Assembly (NCBI GenBank): GCA_036365515.1
Contig: CM070873.1
Span: 263,080,075-263,144,074, forward strand
DNA: 64,000 nt
From: Torymus aiolomorphi
Lineage: Eukaryota; Arthropoda; Insecta; Hymenoptera; Torymidae
Reading direction: 5' to 3'
In this document: positions 1 through 15,875 of the stretch, piece after piece
Numbering within the stretch: the stretch's first letter is position 1
Layout: the number at the start of each line of letters is the position of its first letter
Program-made: the position numbers and the translations under genes
Notes under the pieces: generated by a model
What the model saw: only the letters and a program-made list of their open reading frames with translations
What the model was told of the DNA's origin: nothing
Databases searched by the model: none

Positions 1-870
1 ACGCAAACTTGCTCACGGAGCATCTGTCGAGGGCGTTTAAAAATTCACTCGATCCTGTTTATTATTTTTCCAGCACGCCGTCGTTGCGCGTCGCACTTGA
101 TCTCCAAACTCTCTGGTAACAGCGCGGTTGCTGAATATTAAATTGCAAATCGAAGCGGGACGAGCGAAGGGAAAAAACTGCTCTCCCAGCTAATACAGCT
201 TAAAATATGGTTCTTTCGATGAGTTAATGCGATTTTAACATTTGATTCGAGTGAGGAAGAAATAAAAAACTAAACTCGAGGAGATAGCGCAGACCGTATA
301 ACAGAAAGCTTGGAGTTCGAAAAAGCGAAACTCGCAATAGGCTCTCCGGCGTGTAGCGCGCAATAATAAAAAAAAGAAAAACGAAAGAGCAATGAATTTG
401 GCGGGCGGGGGGCGGCTCATAAACACGCGTATGCGATAAAGAATTGTAACTGCATTCGAAGGCTTTTAGTGTGGGCTATTGGTTCGGTAACAATCGCCCT
501 TTGGACGGGATATTTCAAGTTTCGAATTGCCCTCGTAAATCTCTCCCTCTTATACGACTGATCATTAACTGTCTCAAATCCCGCCGGTAAATCAAGGTAT
601 CCGCACCGCCGCTACCGCCTCGCCGTCTACGTCAAAAGTCAGCTCGAACTCCCTTCCTGCTGCACACCTACTGCGTGCGTAAATAGGCTTGCACGGGGCT
701 CGGAATTTTCAACTACAGCGACTGACGGAGCTGGAAAATCGAACGTCGCACACGCACACGCGCGCGCGCTATCGCTTTTCCGCGATAAAGTTCCGCGAAA
801 CGCTTCCTTAATGCGGACATATAGCTCGGAGCGAGACGCCCGGCAATGGAGTTATCGCTGGCACGGTGGA

Positions 871-903
871 TATAAAGGCGAGCGGCACTTGGCTTCAGCT
901 TTT
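871..903 (+). promoter_or_regulatory. Possible TATA-box core promoter
   Basis: TATAAAG at 871-877 is followed 26 nt downstream by TTCAGCT (A at 897), an initiator-like site. No ORF of significance lies downstream, so it is weakly supported. Confidence 0.2.
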
Positions 904-1219
904 TCTTTGTATTTTCTTTATTCGAGGCTTCCTCCTTCTGTTCGCGGGCAGTTCTAGATGCAATTCTTCGGTGTGATGTGGCGGAAGTTGAAGCGAAACG
1001 AAGCGAACGCGGAGCCTCTCTATATACACTTGGTCGTTTGCAGACCACGCGCACCTCTCTATATGACGAGCGTGTGCATTGGTCAAATGCACGAGACAGC
1101 CCGACTGGACTCTATACCAGCGGCCGTCTAGCTTCTCCGCGGCTGAAAAAGGAATTCAATAATTCCTGGCACGTCGCGCCCTGCAGGGTTTCCGCATAGC
1201 GAAGCCTCGCTACTTCGCT

Positions 1220-1232
1220 GTCTCTCTCTCTT

Positions 1233-1298
<66 letters not shown>

Positions 1299-1362
1299 TC
1301 TTCCTCCCTGTAATTACCTGTCCGATACAAAATCAATGTCGTCGTCGTCGTCCAAGTAATGC

Positions 1363-1418
<56 letters not shown>
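1220..1418. repeat. Two (TC)n microsatellites
   Basis: TC runs at 1220-1294 (one short interruption) and 1365-1418, separated by unique sequence with a gtc triplet run. Arg-Glu and Ser-Leu ORFs here are artefacts. Confidence 0.97.
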
Positions 1419-1420
<2 letters not shown>

Positions 1421-3430
1421 CTCGTAGAGCAGTGCACGTCGCCTCTCTCTCACGCTTAGCTGCACGCGCTCACGTGAAAACTCGATTCTGTTAAGGCGCT
1501 GGTAGCTGCTGCTGCTTCTCTCCGTGTGCAGCACGTATATTAAGTGTAGACGAAATTCGCGCAAGAGAGTGAGCGAGCGGGTAGACGCTGGAGGAACTGC
1601 ACTGCAATCCGGCGATAAATGCGCGACATGACTTGCAGTTAATGAAGCTACCTTGTTTTAATAAAATGCACGTCATCCGTTAATTAATTTCAAATGGAGG
1701 ACGGAGAGTGACTTGTAACATTCAGACAAGTCTCGACGCCTCCGCTTCGAGCTGAAAACATCGCGCGAGCGCAAGCAACCAAGCGCGGGCGCGATTCATA
1801 ATTACTTGCGAGTTATTATTGCGCGAACTAAAGCCTCCCCCGAATTACGGCATGACCTATCTCAACTTGGGAACTATCTTCCGCTCTGCACCGTCTGACC
1901 ACAGTCGAACTATACTACTTGTTTGTTTCATTATATACGTTCACTGCGTTATGTTTCAATTAGTCAGAGTTCTTAGAAACGGGAGTCGCGTCGGATTGTT
2001 TGTAAATTAAACTAGTGCATGTTAATTCGTTAATGTGTTACGGCACCGCTTAAATATAAGTAAATACGTGATACACGACTTATTTTCTCATTATTGCCTT
2101 TGAAATCCTACCGGGTGCAATAATGCGTATCTCTTCTAATTATCTGATAATTAAAATAATAAAAAGCTACGGTTTTAATTACAGATCATTGAACTGTACA
2201 GTAATGCGATTACAATATTTGCAGGATGAGCTATTTCGATCGATGTACCCGACTACTTATATCAACTCGCACATTAGCAGCAACTAGTAGCAATTTTATA
2301 TTTGCAGTAAACGGAGTGACGCGTGATCGCACGAAGATTAGCATTGACGGTTTATTGTCGTAAAAGTGTCACATTTAGAGAATGTTTATCGAAGGTGAAC
2401 GCTCACGTGCATGTAGAGGTCGTGAGCCACTCTCGCGGATTCGTAAATTTTTTTACGAGCAATAAACAAGTGCGGGCGGGAGAGAGAGAGAGCGAGAGGG
2501 AGTGAACGGGGCGGTCCACACACAGGGCATGAACTCCTTCCCCGCTCTCAGAGCGAATCCTTTTTCGATTAAGATGTCCTTCGCCGCGGTGTCGTCGGGT
2601 GGCAACTGCGCGCCATCATACGCTTGCGGCTTACTGCTCGCGGATGGAAAATGTTTCCACGGTCATATAAGCGCGATGAGTTATGGTTTCCAGCTTTGTT
2701 TGGCGCATAACATAGTTTCCCCGCGTGTTGCCATGGCGGCGCAACTATATACCCTCGCGCTCACGCACAACCATACACAGACGCACAGTCCTATAACCGC
2801 GTATATCCCACGCCTATACTCTCGTATATCATTGCCCGCCACCGTTGCCGCAGTGTCGTTCTCTTCTATCTGCTACATATATATAAACGAACATATGCGT
2901 CCTGCGTGCGAGCACATGCGGGTGTTATAGAGAGAGCGGCAGGGAGAGGGAGAATCGACAACAGATTCTCCAATTGTTCGTCGGAGACGCCCGGACGACG
3001 ACATCTCTATACCTCCCGTGTAACAGCTCTTCTATATTATATCGCAGAGCTTGGAGAAGTGCGAGGGAAGTGATTCGAGATTTAGCGGAGTATTATACAC
3101 TTCGGCGGAGGTCAATGACTGCCAGCCATTGGAGTCTCTGTCTTACACACACCCACACATACAGCGACGTAGCTGGTTCGCTAGCTCTCTGTGGACCGTG
3201 CGCGAACTTTCACAATGTGCCCTAATCTCGCGGCTTATTGTTCGCCCCGTCCCCTTTGACGATGACTCTACCTGAATTTTTTAGTAATATGCGCGAAAGA
3301 GAAAACTATTTCAATAGGGTGGCGAGAGGAACGGGTAGCGCTCGGATTTCCGGATTAAATGCGTTACGTATGAGCTACCGTAAATTGCTTCGTTATAACA
3401 ATGCATAATTCGCTCAATTTGCAGAGAATA

Positions 3431-3436
<6 letters not shown>

Positions 3437-3471
<35 letters not shown>
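3437..3471. repeat. (TC)n microsatellite
   Basis: Pure TC run of about 35 bp. Confidence 0.97.
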
Positions 3472-3474
<3 letters not shown>

Positions 3475-4835
3475 ATACTCTTCAGCCCCTTCCCCACTGA
3501 TGTAATAATTTATCCAACACTGATAGATATTAGACGAAATGGAAATTACCGCTGTTAATGAATATTTGATGGACGCAAATTCTGGTTTACAGCTGGGGCG
3601 GTTCTCTCGTTTCCCCATTTCATCGCAAAACTTGTAGATATGAAATTTGATATTGTGCGTCGTTCACGCTCGCACGTGCCAAAGTGCACGTACATATATA
3701 TACGTACGCGCGCGTGCGCGGAGATATTTCGCGTAGGCAAATCGCAAACACGAACGCATCACAACTGTAGTATAACAAACTTTTTAATCGTAAAAATAGT
3801 TATATATGTATACATTCAAATAAACGGAGGGAACTTTGAGAGATTTGTAATTAAAGTTTTGTATTAATTCCGAGGCGGTAGCGTCGGGGGCGGAGGCTGC
3901 TTGCCGCGAATCGAGTTTGGCGCGAAAGAAAAAATTTCAAGGAATATGAAAAAGTGCGCAAAGACCCTCAAAGATATATTTAACCAGAAGTTCATTAAGT
4001 TATGAAAAGTTTAATTAAACTTTGAAGCTTTGATATGGAAGTCTCCCTCTCTCGGCTTCTAAAAACAGCGGGCAGGCTGCTCGGCGTGCTTACCGCGCTA
4101 GTAGCTCTCACGCGCACCTTAGCCAGCATAAAAGTCATGCGCAGCGCGGAACTATTTGCGCGCAGTGAAATCAAATCCGTGAAACTGTGCCCCAGCCACA
4201 CGCGCGCACGCTGCCCATCGACTTTCAAATTAAAATAACTCTCGAGTTATTAATGGAGCCCGCGCGAACTTTCCATTTAGCGATTCCATCATTCTCCTGC
4301 TGCAAGAGAGAGGGAGCGAGCGGGTGGGGGCGTATGATGGTTGTAGTAGTAAGTAATAGTAGCGGCAGTGGGTAGGGTCCAAGCCACAAATACAACGCGG
4401 TGGTTTGCGCTGCAAACTTGGGGCCGCGCGCGAGCATTTATAGCGCAGAGGGGCAGCAGCTCGCCGAGTTAATTACATCGTGCGCGCTTCGACAATAAGC
4501 GATCACGGCCGTACGCCCGCTTGCTCGCTTTAATTAACGTCGAATTAATTTATACCGTCGATTATCAAATATCGGACGCAAGCGGCGGTACGAGGCTGTG
4601 CTACTGCTGCTGCCGCTGCTGCGCTCGCGCGAGCGGGAAACCGTGACGCAGCCCACTGCGCTCGTTCGTTTTGGAGTTGCTTGACGAGCTCGTCAGTGAC
4701 GTCACGCACACATTGGACAACCGCTGCTGCCGCTGTCCGCCGCGAATTTGTCGAGAATCCTTTCCTACCCGTCACGCCCGTTATCTGCACCCATAAAACC
4801 GCGCGGGCGCATGCAGCTATCTCCCGTGCACTCAT

Positions 4836-4836
<1 letters not shown>

Positions 4837-4891
<55 letters not shown>

Positions 4892-4928
4892 GACCCTATC
4901 GCGCCACCGCCGCCGCCGCCGCCGCCGC
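4837..4928. repeat. (TC)n followed by (CCG)n
   Basis: TC at 4837-4888, then a CCG/GCC triplet run at 4903-4928. It is GC-rich and non-coding. Confidence 0.95.
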
Positions 4929-5299
4929 TCTTTTTTCCCCCACGCCCATCCGTCACTGTCCCTCTATATTTCTGAGCCGTTAAATATTTTTTATTGCCGC
5001 TGATAAATGCACGGGCGCGCGAGAGGCCAAGACAAACACAGCTGCATGGGTGTGCGAGTACTGAATGCGAGCAAGCGAGAGAGGAGAGAGCGAGTGGCCT
5101 GTGTCCGCCTGTCTATCCCTTTATCTGTCTATACAAGCGCGTATGAATGTGCGCACGGACGTATGTGTATATGCGTTTGCCGGATACCCACGACTATAGT
5201 ACTAAATCATAATGAAGCTCGGCGTGAAAAGCTCTGCCGCGTCGCTTTTATTATCTATTATCACTGAGATGCACCGAAGAGCTTTTTAATCGTTTAATT

Positions 5300-7370
5300 A
5301 ACCGATAAAACGATATTTTAAATATAAATCAGCATCGTTCATTAAAATTATTCGAACCCTGGCTTTATCGGTCCTGATTTTTCTTTCCAGCTTATAACCA
5401 TTCCCACTCTGCCCACATTCGCGCACTTCAGCCGATCAGTCAGGTTATTTTTTCCTCCAAGAGCCCCGACGAGATTTGCCGAGAGCTGCCAAGAGAAATC
5501 GCACAAGGCGGCGCGGCGCTGCTACTACGCTGGCAGGATAGGGGCTGCATATACCTATACACCGCTAGCTGCTACGGCGAAACTCGCTCGGGATATTTGC
5601 TCGCGGCAAACACGCCGAGACGTTCCGTCTAAACTATCGGTCGCGCTTCCACGCGCATCTTCTTATATATACGTTGTCGCGGCTCGAAGCTTTATGGCGA
5701 ACCGAGAGAGTGGAGAGCGTGTGTGTAGCTCTCGGCGCGCTGTTATTAAACCTCGAGGATGCCGTAGCGAAATAATCCTCTTCGCTTTCACGACATCAAG
5801 GTAGTGGTGGTGGAGGCGGTAGAAGCCTACCTGGCGGTCGCGCGTAGGTTTTGAGCCTCGCTGCGTCATCAAAGAGACTCCCGCACGAAAATTTCTCTCT
5901 CTGGCGCCGCGGGGAGAGGGAGCAAAATATAGAATGCGATGGGCTCTCTCTCTCTCAGCGGTGAAATTGCAACGCACTTGGCAATATTCGCCACGGTAAA
6001 CTGTCCGCGCCGGCAAGTTGCCATTTACCGCGGCGGTGGCGGCACTTTGAGGAAGAGCTAACTCCGTGCAGCTGCGAGGCGGCTCACCCACCTATGTCTT
6101 TTCTCGTCTCAGCTTCTTTCATATTTATGTATGTGTCGCAGTTCTCGTTTTCTGCATGGCGAAGACGTAGACGTGCGCACAGTGTTATTTGTTTGTTTTT
6201 ACTGGCCGAATCGGCTCTTCTTTGAAATATGAGTTTGCTTCTTACAGGTGAATTATTGACTTAATTAAAAGTGTCTACGTCGGTTTAAAATAATCAGCAT
6301 TATGAGAAAAAAACAAATTAGATTGGCTATGCTTTTATTATTATAGCTATGGGTAAAATTATTCAATTACATTAAATGTTTCAAATTTAAATTCTATTAC
6401 ATACGAAATAGGCATTTAATATTGCTTTTTTTACATCGCAGAAATGCATATGTATAAATTATTTCAATCATATTGGCAATTATAATACATTTTAATTAAA
6501 TTCCTGGTTTATTTTATATTATTTTGTGTTTCTCATAATGAATATTATTAATTATAATTAAAGTATCGTATTTTGTTTCATTTGATTAGAACAAACGCAA
6601 ATATGTTATTATTGATAATATTTTTTGTTTTATTAATTAACGTGTCTCATGATTTATTTTTTGACATTTCCATTAATAACATACGAACCGTACTTACATT
6701 CATATGAGTGGAACTCAATCATTAGAGGTGGAATTATTATTAGCGTTTTCATAATTAAATAATACCCGCAAAGCAGCTTAGTACGCAGCAGAGCACGGTA
6801 CATACCGCGTGCTTGTGGTCTTACGCTCACTCAAGTTTAACCACTTGATCACTAATACCTGAAAATCTAATCAGAATATTGGCATACTTAGCCAAAGGGC
6901 AAGAAGGGCATTAATATGCAAAAGAGCTTCAACAGTGTTGAGGATAACTTTATAATAATAATTAAACTTCCCACGTGTTTAAACAATAGAAAGCTATAAT
7001 AAATCTCGTTTTACAAATTATTATTATTATTTTGTGAAAATGTATCACGTAATTATTATTATTTTAATTTTCTTATATTTTAAAACTTTACGAGCTTTAT
7101 ATTTTCTTGCTTCAGAATATTTTAAAAAGTTAAATAGCTCAAGGGACTGTACGTAAACAGACGCAAAGCTACAAAAAGTATCGATTAATATAGACTCGAC
7201 CGTCTGACCGAATCTCACCTCTCACTATTCACAAAGTACTTCCGTTACAACGCCACTTTATCTACTCGGGAACAATTATCTGGCTGAAATTGAATCAGCG
7301 TATATCCCGGGGCTTTGTTGTACTTTACACGGCTCATTTACAACGGAGCCGAGCTAGCGCGCAATAGTAG
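5300..7370. other. Mixed block; AT-rich from about 6.2 to 7.15 kb
   Basis: 5400-6100 is GC-rich unique sequence. 6200-7150 is AT-rich without ORFs or recognisable repeats. Nothing further is supported. Confidence 0.55.
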
Positions 7371-7378
7371 AAACGGGG

Positions 7379-7432
<54 letters not shown>
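7379..7432. repeat. (GA)n microsatellite
   Basis: Pure GA run of about 54 bp. Confidence 0.97.
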
Positions 7433-10505
<3,073 letters not shown>

Positions 10506-11605
10506 CCGTGCCTGGGCGACGACGACCTAACCTTACACATCTTTACACTTTACACATCATATGTATATGTTTACATTATAATAATATAAATCGTGGATTC
10601 ATCGTGTATATTCAAAATCAAAGATCTCAGAAAGTCAACTGATGAAAAGAATTTTTTTATATCTACAGCATCAACGAGGCACATAATTTTTTTTAGATAA
10701 ATATTACTAAATGGCTAAATGTTAAAGGTTATAATAATGTTAAAATATGAAAGAATTGATACTTTGTGAGAATCTTTTTAATTATTTTTTTACAGACATA
10801 CAAGAAAATTTTTTTAGAATCTTTGAATGAATATCAATGGCCAATATCGGTCATGTGTATTGATAATATTAGATAATGTGGGATAATAATATGCATTTTT
10901 TTTGGCAAAATCTTCTGTCAAGTGAAGTAAATCTGTGAGCTTTTCTGTCAACGGAACATAGTTCAGAATATAATTCCTGCAACGAGTTCATATTGTATGT
11001 GAGTAAATGTTAATAAACAATGGAAATTTTAGCATAGAGAAAGAAATATCGGCTATTTGTGAAATAACTTATTTTTATATAACATAAAACCTTGATGTTT
11101 TCCAATAAAATAAATTTGTGGACTTTTATGTTAATAAAATACAGATCATTTTGACAGCTTTTGTTATATAAATACATAAATTGCATTATATATAATTCAA
11201 CAAGTCTGTCAAATTAAAACACGGAAATAGTGAGTTACAAGATCACAAGTATTTGTATCTTTGACATGAAAGAATGCAGTTTTAGTGTACTTAATAACAG
11301 TATAGATATCAAAGTTTGAAATAATAATTTTTATGGAACTTTCTTAAAACATTGTAGTTCTTGGTTTAGAAATGTATCCGGAAGAAAGCTTTAACTATTA
11401 AAATCATCTAAACAAAATTTATGTGGAGCACTTCTGACAGCTGATTATGACAATTAAGATAATAAGGAGATATTAAATTATTAAAACCCAGAAATAGTGA
11501 GATTTAAGATTTTTTTCAGATTATTAGAAGTGTATCATGCTCAAGTATTTTATATATACACAAAAATTATATTAATATTTCTTTTAATTACATTAATTCT
11601 TTCAG

Positions 11606-11791
11606 ACTCAGACTTCACTTCATTTTTTGCTTAAAATGGAAATACTTGAAGATATTAACATCAAAACAAACACACTAAAAATTGATGAAGTTCATTGCAT
11701 GTCAATGCGTCAAAGAATGAATTATCAAGTGCCAAACAACGTGCCAACATATTACGAAACTGTTTCGACTGTATCTTATTTTCATAGATAA
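11606..11791 (+). CDS. Exon-like ORF of an unrecognised gene or gene relic (part 1)
   Basis: Follows a plausible acceptor (ttctttcag, 11597-11605) and is open through ATG 11636 to TAA 11789-11791. The ORF from the ATG is MEILEDINIKTNTLKIDEV, then HCMSMRQRMNYQVPNNVPTY and YETVSTVSYFHR. Its composition is less repetitive than the AT-rich surroundings and reads like protein. No family is recognised. It may be a real exon whose donor lies before the stop, or a decayed copy; an in-phase junction to the next exon-like ORF could not be established. Confidence 0.3.
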   Translation, partial: TQTSLHFLLKMEILEDINIKTNTLKIDEVHCMSMRQRMNYQVPNNVPTYYETVSTVSYFHR

Positions 11792-11893
11792 CTTTAATTG
11801 TTTGTAGTTTACGTTAGTTGTTATGATAAGACACATATTCATTCCTTACAAATTTTTCTTGTTGGATGATGTGAATTAATCATTATTATGCAG

Positions 11894-12052
11894 TGAGGCC
11901 ACCAAAAGATTATGTTCAAGTCTGTAAAAGCATGCAACCTCCTGTAGTAAAGACAAGAAGAAATACTGTTGCAGATATTCCTCTAGCAGAGCCTCGTTCT
12001 ACTTTATGGTATTTTAATTATCGATGCTTTATTGACCTTATGATTTCTAAAG
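11894..12052 (+). CDS. Exon-like ORF of an unrecognised gene or gene relic (part 2)
   Basis: Bounded by a good acceptor (ttattatgcag) and a good donor (TCTAAAG|GTAACC), 159 nt. The frame encodes RPPKDYVQVCKSMQPPVVKT, RRNTVADIPLAEPRSTLWYF and NYRCFIDLMISK. Codon pattern and splice borders look real. It is flanked by copies of an AT-rich repeat (attaaaacccggaaatagtg) that also occurs at about 11213 and 11479. No homologous family is recognised, and no in-phase partner exon is proven. Confidence 0.4.
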
Positions 12053-12160
12053 GTAACCTAGCATTATTAAAACCCGGAAATAGTGAGATATAATATTTTC
12101 TCAGATTTTATTTTATAAGTACATCATGCTCAAGTATTTTATATCAAAAAGTTATATTCA

Positions 12161-13584
12161 TAGAAGAATGTCAAGAAAGCTTTTATTCTCAGTGATTTTG
12201 GTTCATAAACTGGTTGTGATTTTAGTTTTACAAGATTATGTGTGGGTTATTAATTTAAGTATAGTAGTTTCAATCAATAATAATTTCAAGAAGTTATATC
12301 TGCCATAAAAAAATATCGAGAAAGCTTTTCTTTTTCTCATAATGATTCATAGTTTATTAACTTTTATATATATCTGAGCTAGAGATATTAGACATTACTG
12401 AGATATTAAATCACCAAGGGACGTCTATGAGGTGGGAAGATAAAAAATTGAAATGAATAGCAGCTCCGCATTTCAAAATGATGTAATATCTCACGGACAC
12501 GGTCACTGCCTCCAGGCGGATGCGACTTTTACTTGGAGAATAAAAATGAATGCCGCGTGCGCTCTCTCGCAGCGGAGAACAGATAGGGGACTAGCAAGAA
12601 TCCCAATGCAATTCTCCGCGATGCAGAGTCAGAAACTCCATCCCAAGTCTCAATTTATAAGAATTTCAGCCAATCATATGTAGTATGCGAAATTGCATTT
12701 CATAAAATCTTTTAGAGGCACGTAATAATCCGCAGGAATTTCCGTTTTATTGCCGCGTAACTTCAATTACAGTACTTTATCAAAATAACGATTTTTAGTG
12801 GGCACTTTAATAGGAATATTCATCTCGCGGTATTAAACTTACTTGCCGTTCCGCGTTTCCGAAAATAGAACAAAATTTTGGAAAACCATTTCATTCGCTA
12901 ATTAAAACGGTCCACTTATTTTATACATCCGAGTGCATAAAACTCAAGCACGCGAGATAGGAGAGCCTCCTCCTTCGACGCCAAATTCTCCAGACAGCGA
13001 AGCTGACGCTCTCTCCTTTCTCGTCTTCTCTACCCTGTGTTTATCGGGAAACCCTGTATTTATTGGCTTTTCCTCCTATACTCTTCCTAGTCTCTCGGCG
13101 GGGCGCGGTAGTCGTACTTTCTGAATTTGCCGGAACGGGGCACCTGCGCGATTCCCGGAATCTTGTGCCACGCGCTGCAGAATTTTATGTCACACCACCT
13201 CGGGCCGCGAGCGCGACATCCGCTGTGTCCGGCACGGCTATCCGGTGTCTGGAGCATTAGAAAGATTAGACGCTGGAAATCTGAATCCTACGGCACGGAT
13301 TGCTCGCGATATTTCTATACGTTCTGGTTTTTTTACGCGAGACAGTAGTAAGCGTGATTGGAAATTATATTACTTAAATAGTTATGAGAATAGAAATTCC
13401 AATCGTTTAAGAAGCAATATCATTGAAATCGTGGAACGTTTTTATTGGCTGAAAGTGACAATAATGTAAAATCAAAATTTATTCAAACTGTACAAGATTT
13501 TGATAGTTTGAATCATTTCGTTGGGCAAGTTTTTTTCTATAAAATATAATAAAATCAGGCTGTATTCTCAAACCATTTCAACTT
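12161..13584. other. Unassigned region
   Basis: AT-rich to about 12.45 kb. Moderately GC-rich patches lie at 12.45-12.66 and 12.93-13.35 kb, with ORFs up to 76 codons and no recognisable domain. Confidence 0.5.
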
Positions 13585-13639
13585 ATTTTTTTGCCTAGCG
13601 GGTCGAAAGTGGTACTTTCGGCTCGCTAGGCAAAAAAAT
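13585..13639. repeat. Near-perfect hairpin beside the 13.7-kb inverted-repeat element
   Basis: tttttttgcctagcg..cgctaggcaaaaaaa arms of about 25 bp meet around gtggtacttt. It probably belongs to the same insertion as the following element. Confidence 0.75.
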
Positions 13640-13681
13640 AGTATACGCACCACGGGAGTAAGAGTAAAGAATGCCCCCCCC

Positions 13682-14169
13682 CCCGCACAAAAAAATGAAG
13701 ACTTGCCAATATATTGCTGGGAATGTGGGCAATATATGGGATATGTCACTTCCCATACATAGCCAAAATTTCTCCATGTTGCGGTCCGTGCCTTTTTCCC
13801 ATATATGGGGGAACTTTTGGGAACTTCTATAGTTCTATATGTATAATGTAGATCCGAAGCCGCCACTAGGCGGCGCACTGATGGCGTAACACATGGATAA
13901 ATAGGAACCGTGTATATAAGGGAGTATGAGATACAGGGATGGGCGAGGGGAACCAGTGCTTCGCTTATATATATATTTATAAAATTTGTTGTTAACGAGG
14001 AACTGAAAGCAACACTTGCCCATACATGAGCTATAGGTCATCTCAACTATGGAAAAAAGGCACGGAGCGCAACATGGAGAAATTTTGGCCATGTATGGGA
14101 AGTGATATATCCTTTATATTGCCCACATTACGAGCAATATATTGGCCAGTCTTCATTTTTTTGCGCGGG
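13682..14169. mobile_element. MITE-like element with inverted repeats of about 123 bp
   Basis: Left arm 13682-13805 and right arm 14047-14169 are reverse complements with about 85-90% identity by eye; both contain catggagaaattttggc-type sequence. A 240-bp loop lies between. An 11-C run precedes the left arm. Small ORFs across it are non-coding. The flanking right side contains a ctcgccttcggttcgg core shared with other hairpins in the window. Confidence 0.8.
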
Positions 14170-14279
14170 TCGTCAGACTGCATGTTTGTCAGTCTCGCCT
14201 TCGGTTCGGTCCTGGTAGAAACTGCCTTCCTTATTTGCCTAATAAATGGCTTGTTTTAGTGGGGTATGGACAAAAACTA

Positions 14280-15837
14280 GCCACTTTTCTTGGATATTTC
14301 TATCTATCGATGACACGATTTTTCCAACATTATTCGACCATTTAATAGATTGAAAATAGAAAGACTTCTTTTAAAGATTTACACAAGCTCGTTTCTAACT
14401 ATTTCAAAGATATTAAAATTGAGGAGAAAAAGAAATTATTGGTCAGTTTTTTTTTTGTTAGGAAATGGCTTGTTCTTATGACGAGGAGTGAGAAAGACAT
14501 AATCTAATAGAAAAATATCGGTTTCAGTTTATATCTAAGAAAGGAGTACTGTAAATGTTTTTTTAGTCTGTGTTTATTGTTTACATTTTTATAAGCTATC
14601 TATTACAATTTAATACTCTTAAATGTGTAGGAACTTCAGTCGGGACACGTGCAGCAAATGAAGAACGAAACGGTTGTGATAAATATAGAGAATAGTTTAT
14701 TAAAAGATCTCAAGATATAATTAATAAATGGTAAATACAAAAGTGAGTCGCCGCATGTCACACGACTCCGATGTCGCGCGTGCCGCCGCGTCAATGTGTC
14801 TGCCTGTATCGCTCGCGCCGGCGAACTTCCGCGGGAGGGCGAACCACGTGCCCTGCGGAGAGGGGGAAAACTGTCGCCGCTTATTCGGCCCTAGGCCCGC
14901 GCTCACCGCTGTTGCTGGGCGTCGCTGCTCCGTTCTCGGAATTCGGAAACTTCTACTACAAATGTAACGTCAAGTCTATGAGTAAATTTAAGTTGAATAT
15001 TTTGAGGTTGTGCCATTCTATTTCCAATCTATTAAATGGGCGAATAATATGTGAAAAACGTTTCAACATGGCCATTAACTAGTCATTTATTCTAGCATTT
15101 ACTGATTTTCTAACCATTTCGTAATAGACAAATTTCTATCAGGGGGTGGAAATTTACCTGCGATCTGGGACATTCTTTTGTAATATACTATCTTATACAG
15201 AGTGTATTACAATTTGTGTAAAAATTGAATAGATGAAAAAGCAAGGAAATAAATTTTCTCACCCATAATTCTTTCTTGAAAATTCCTGCAAATTTTTAAC
15301 GATGACTCCATTGCAATTTAAAAACTCCCCACAATCACGCAATCACTTTAATTCGAAAGACAATGACGTTAATCAGGAAATGAAGAACGCAGTGGGGAGC
15401 AACGCTCCAAGACGAAACGGCGGGGACGCCGCTTTCCATCGGGTGGCTGGCTGGGCTGTGCTGAGCTGGGGCTGCGAGCGCGGGAGTTATATGTAACCGG
15501 AAGCAATTTAATACCTCAGCCCCGACGCAACGTCCGGGTGGCACGAGGGGGTGGTAGGCGCGGATAAATGCGTTACCTCGCTGCCGGAGTTGTTTCCTCG
15601 CTTCGAACGAGCTTCCTGTCGCGCCGACGATTTTCCTAACAACATTCGCGTAATCTGATTTCTAAACGTCCCGGCAGAAATGATCGATACCCGCGCTCCC
15701 TCCCTCAACCCGCTAAACTCGTTACGGTCCCGAGCGTTTTTCGACTCTCTCATCGTCGAGAATTTATAATCTCGTTGCCACATGTCTTTGCTTGAAGATT
15801 TTCCGAACTTTGACAAAAAAAATAGTAAAAGAGCTTT
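14280..15837. other. Unassigned region with GC-rich patches
   Basis: GC-rich islands at 14.74-14.96 and 15.36-15.77 kb sit in AT-rich DNA, like repeat fragments. No ends or coding frames could be defined. Confidence 0.45.
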
Positions 15838-15875
15838 TGTAGTAGTGGTAGTAGTAGTAGTAGTAGTAATAGTAT
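15838..15875. repeat. (GTA)n triplet run
   Basis: About 11 GTA-type triplets with two imperfections. Confidence 0.9.

Larger units (their letters stand above)
1..5300. other. GC-rich, CpG-rich non-coding block
   Basis: Apart from the microsatellites listed and a weak promoter-like motif, all ORFs are short, low in complexity or shadows. No gene is supported. Confidence 0.6.
11213..12160. repeat. Dispersed direct repeat around the 11.9-kb exon-like ORF
   Basis: A motif beginning attaaaac(a/c)c(a/g)gaaatagtgag recurs at about 11213, 11479 and 12065. The last two copies extend about 75 bp, through tcatgctcaagtattttata. They suggest an older segmental or transposon duplication around the exon-like ORFs. 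Confidence 0.6.

Noticed and set aside
1112..1564. Arg-Glu rich ORF on the minus strand
   Set aside because: Mostly (GA)n translation; the same applies to similar ORFs at 4.8, 7.4, 18.2, 24.2, 32.9 and 40.0 kb.
2502..2930. 142-codon ORF MNGAVHTQGMNSF..
   Set aside because: Ends in simple sequence, has no domain, and lacks splice or poly(A) context.
5341..5370. ttcgaaccctgg, resembling a minus-strand tRNA T-arm
   Set aside because: No cloverleaf partners could be drawn around it.
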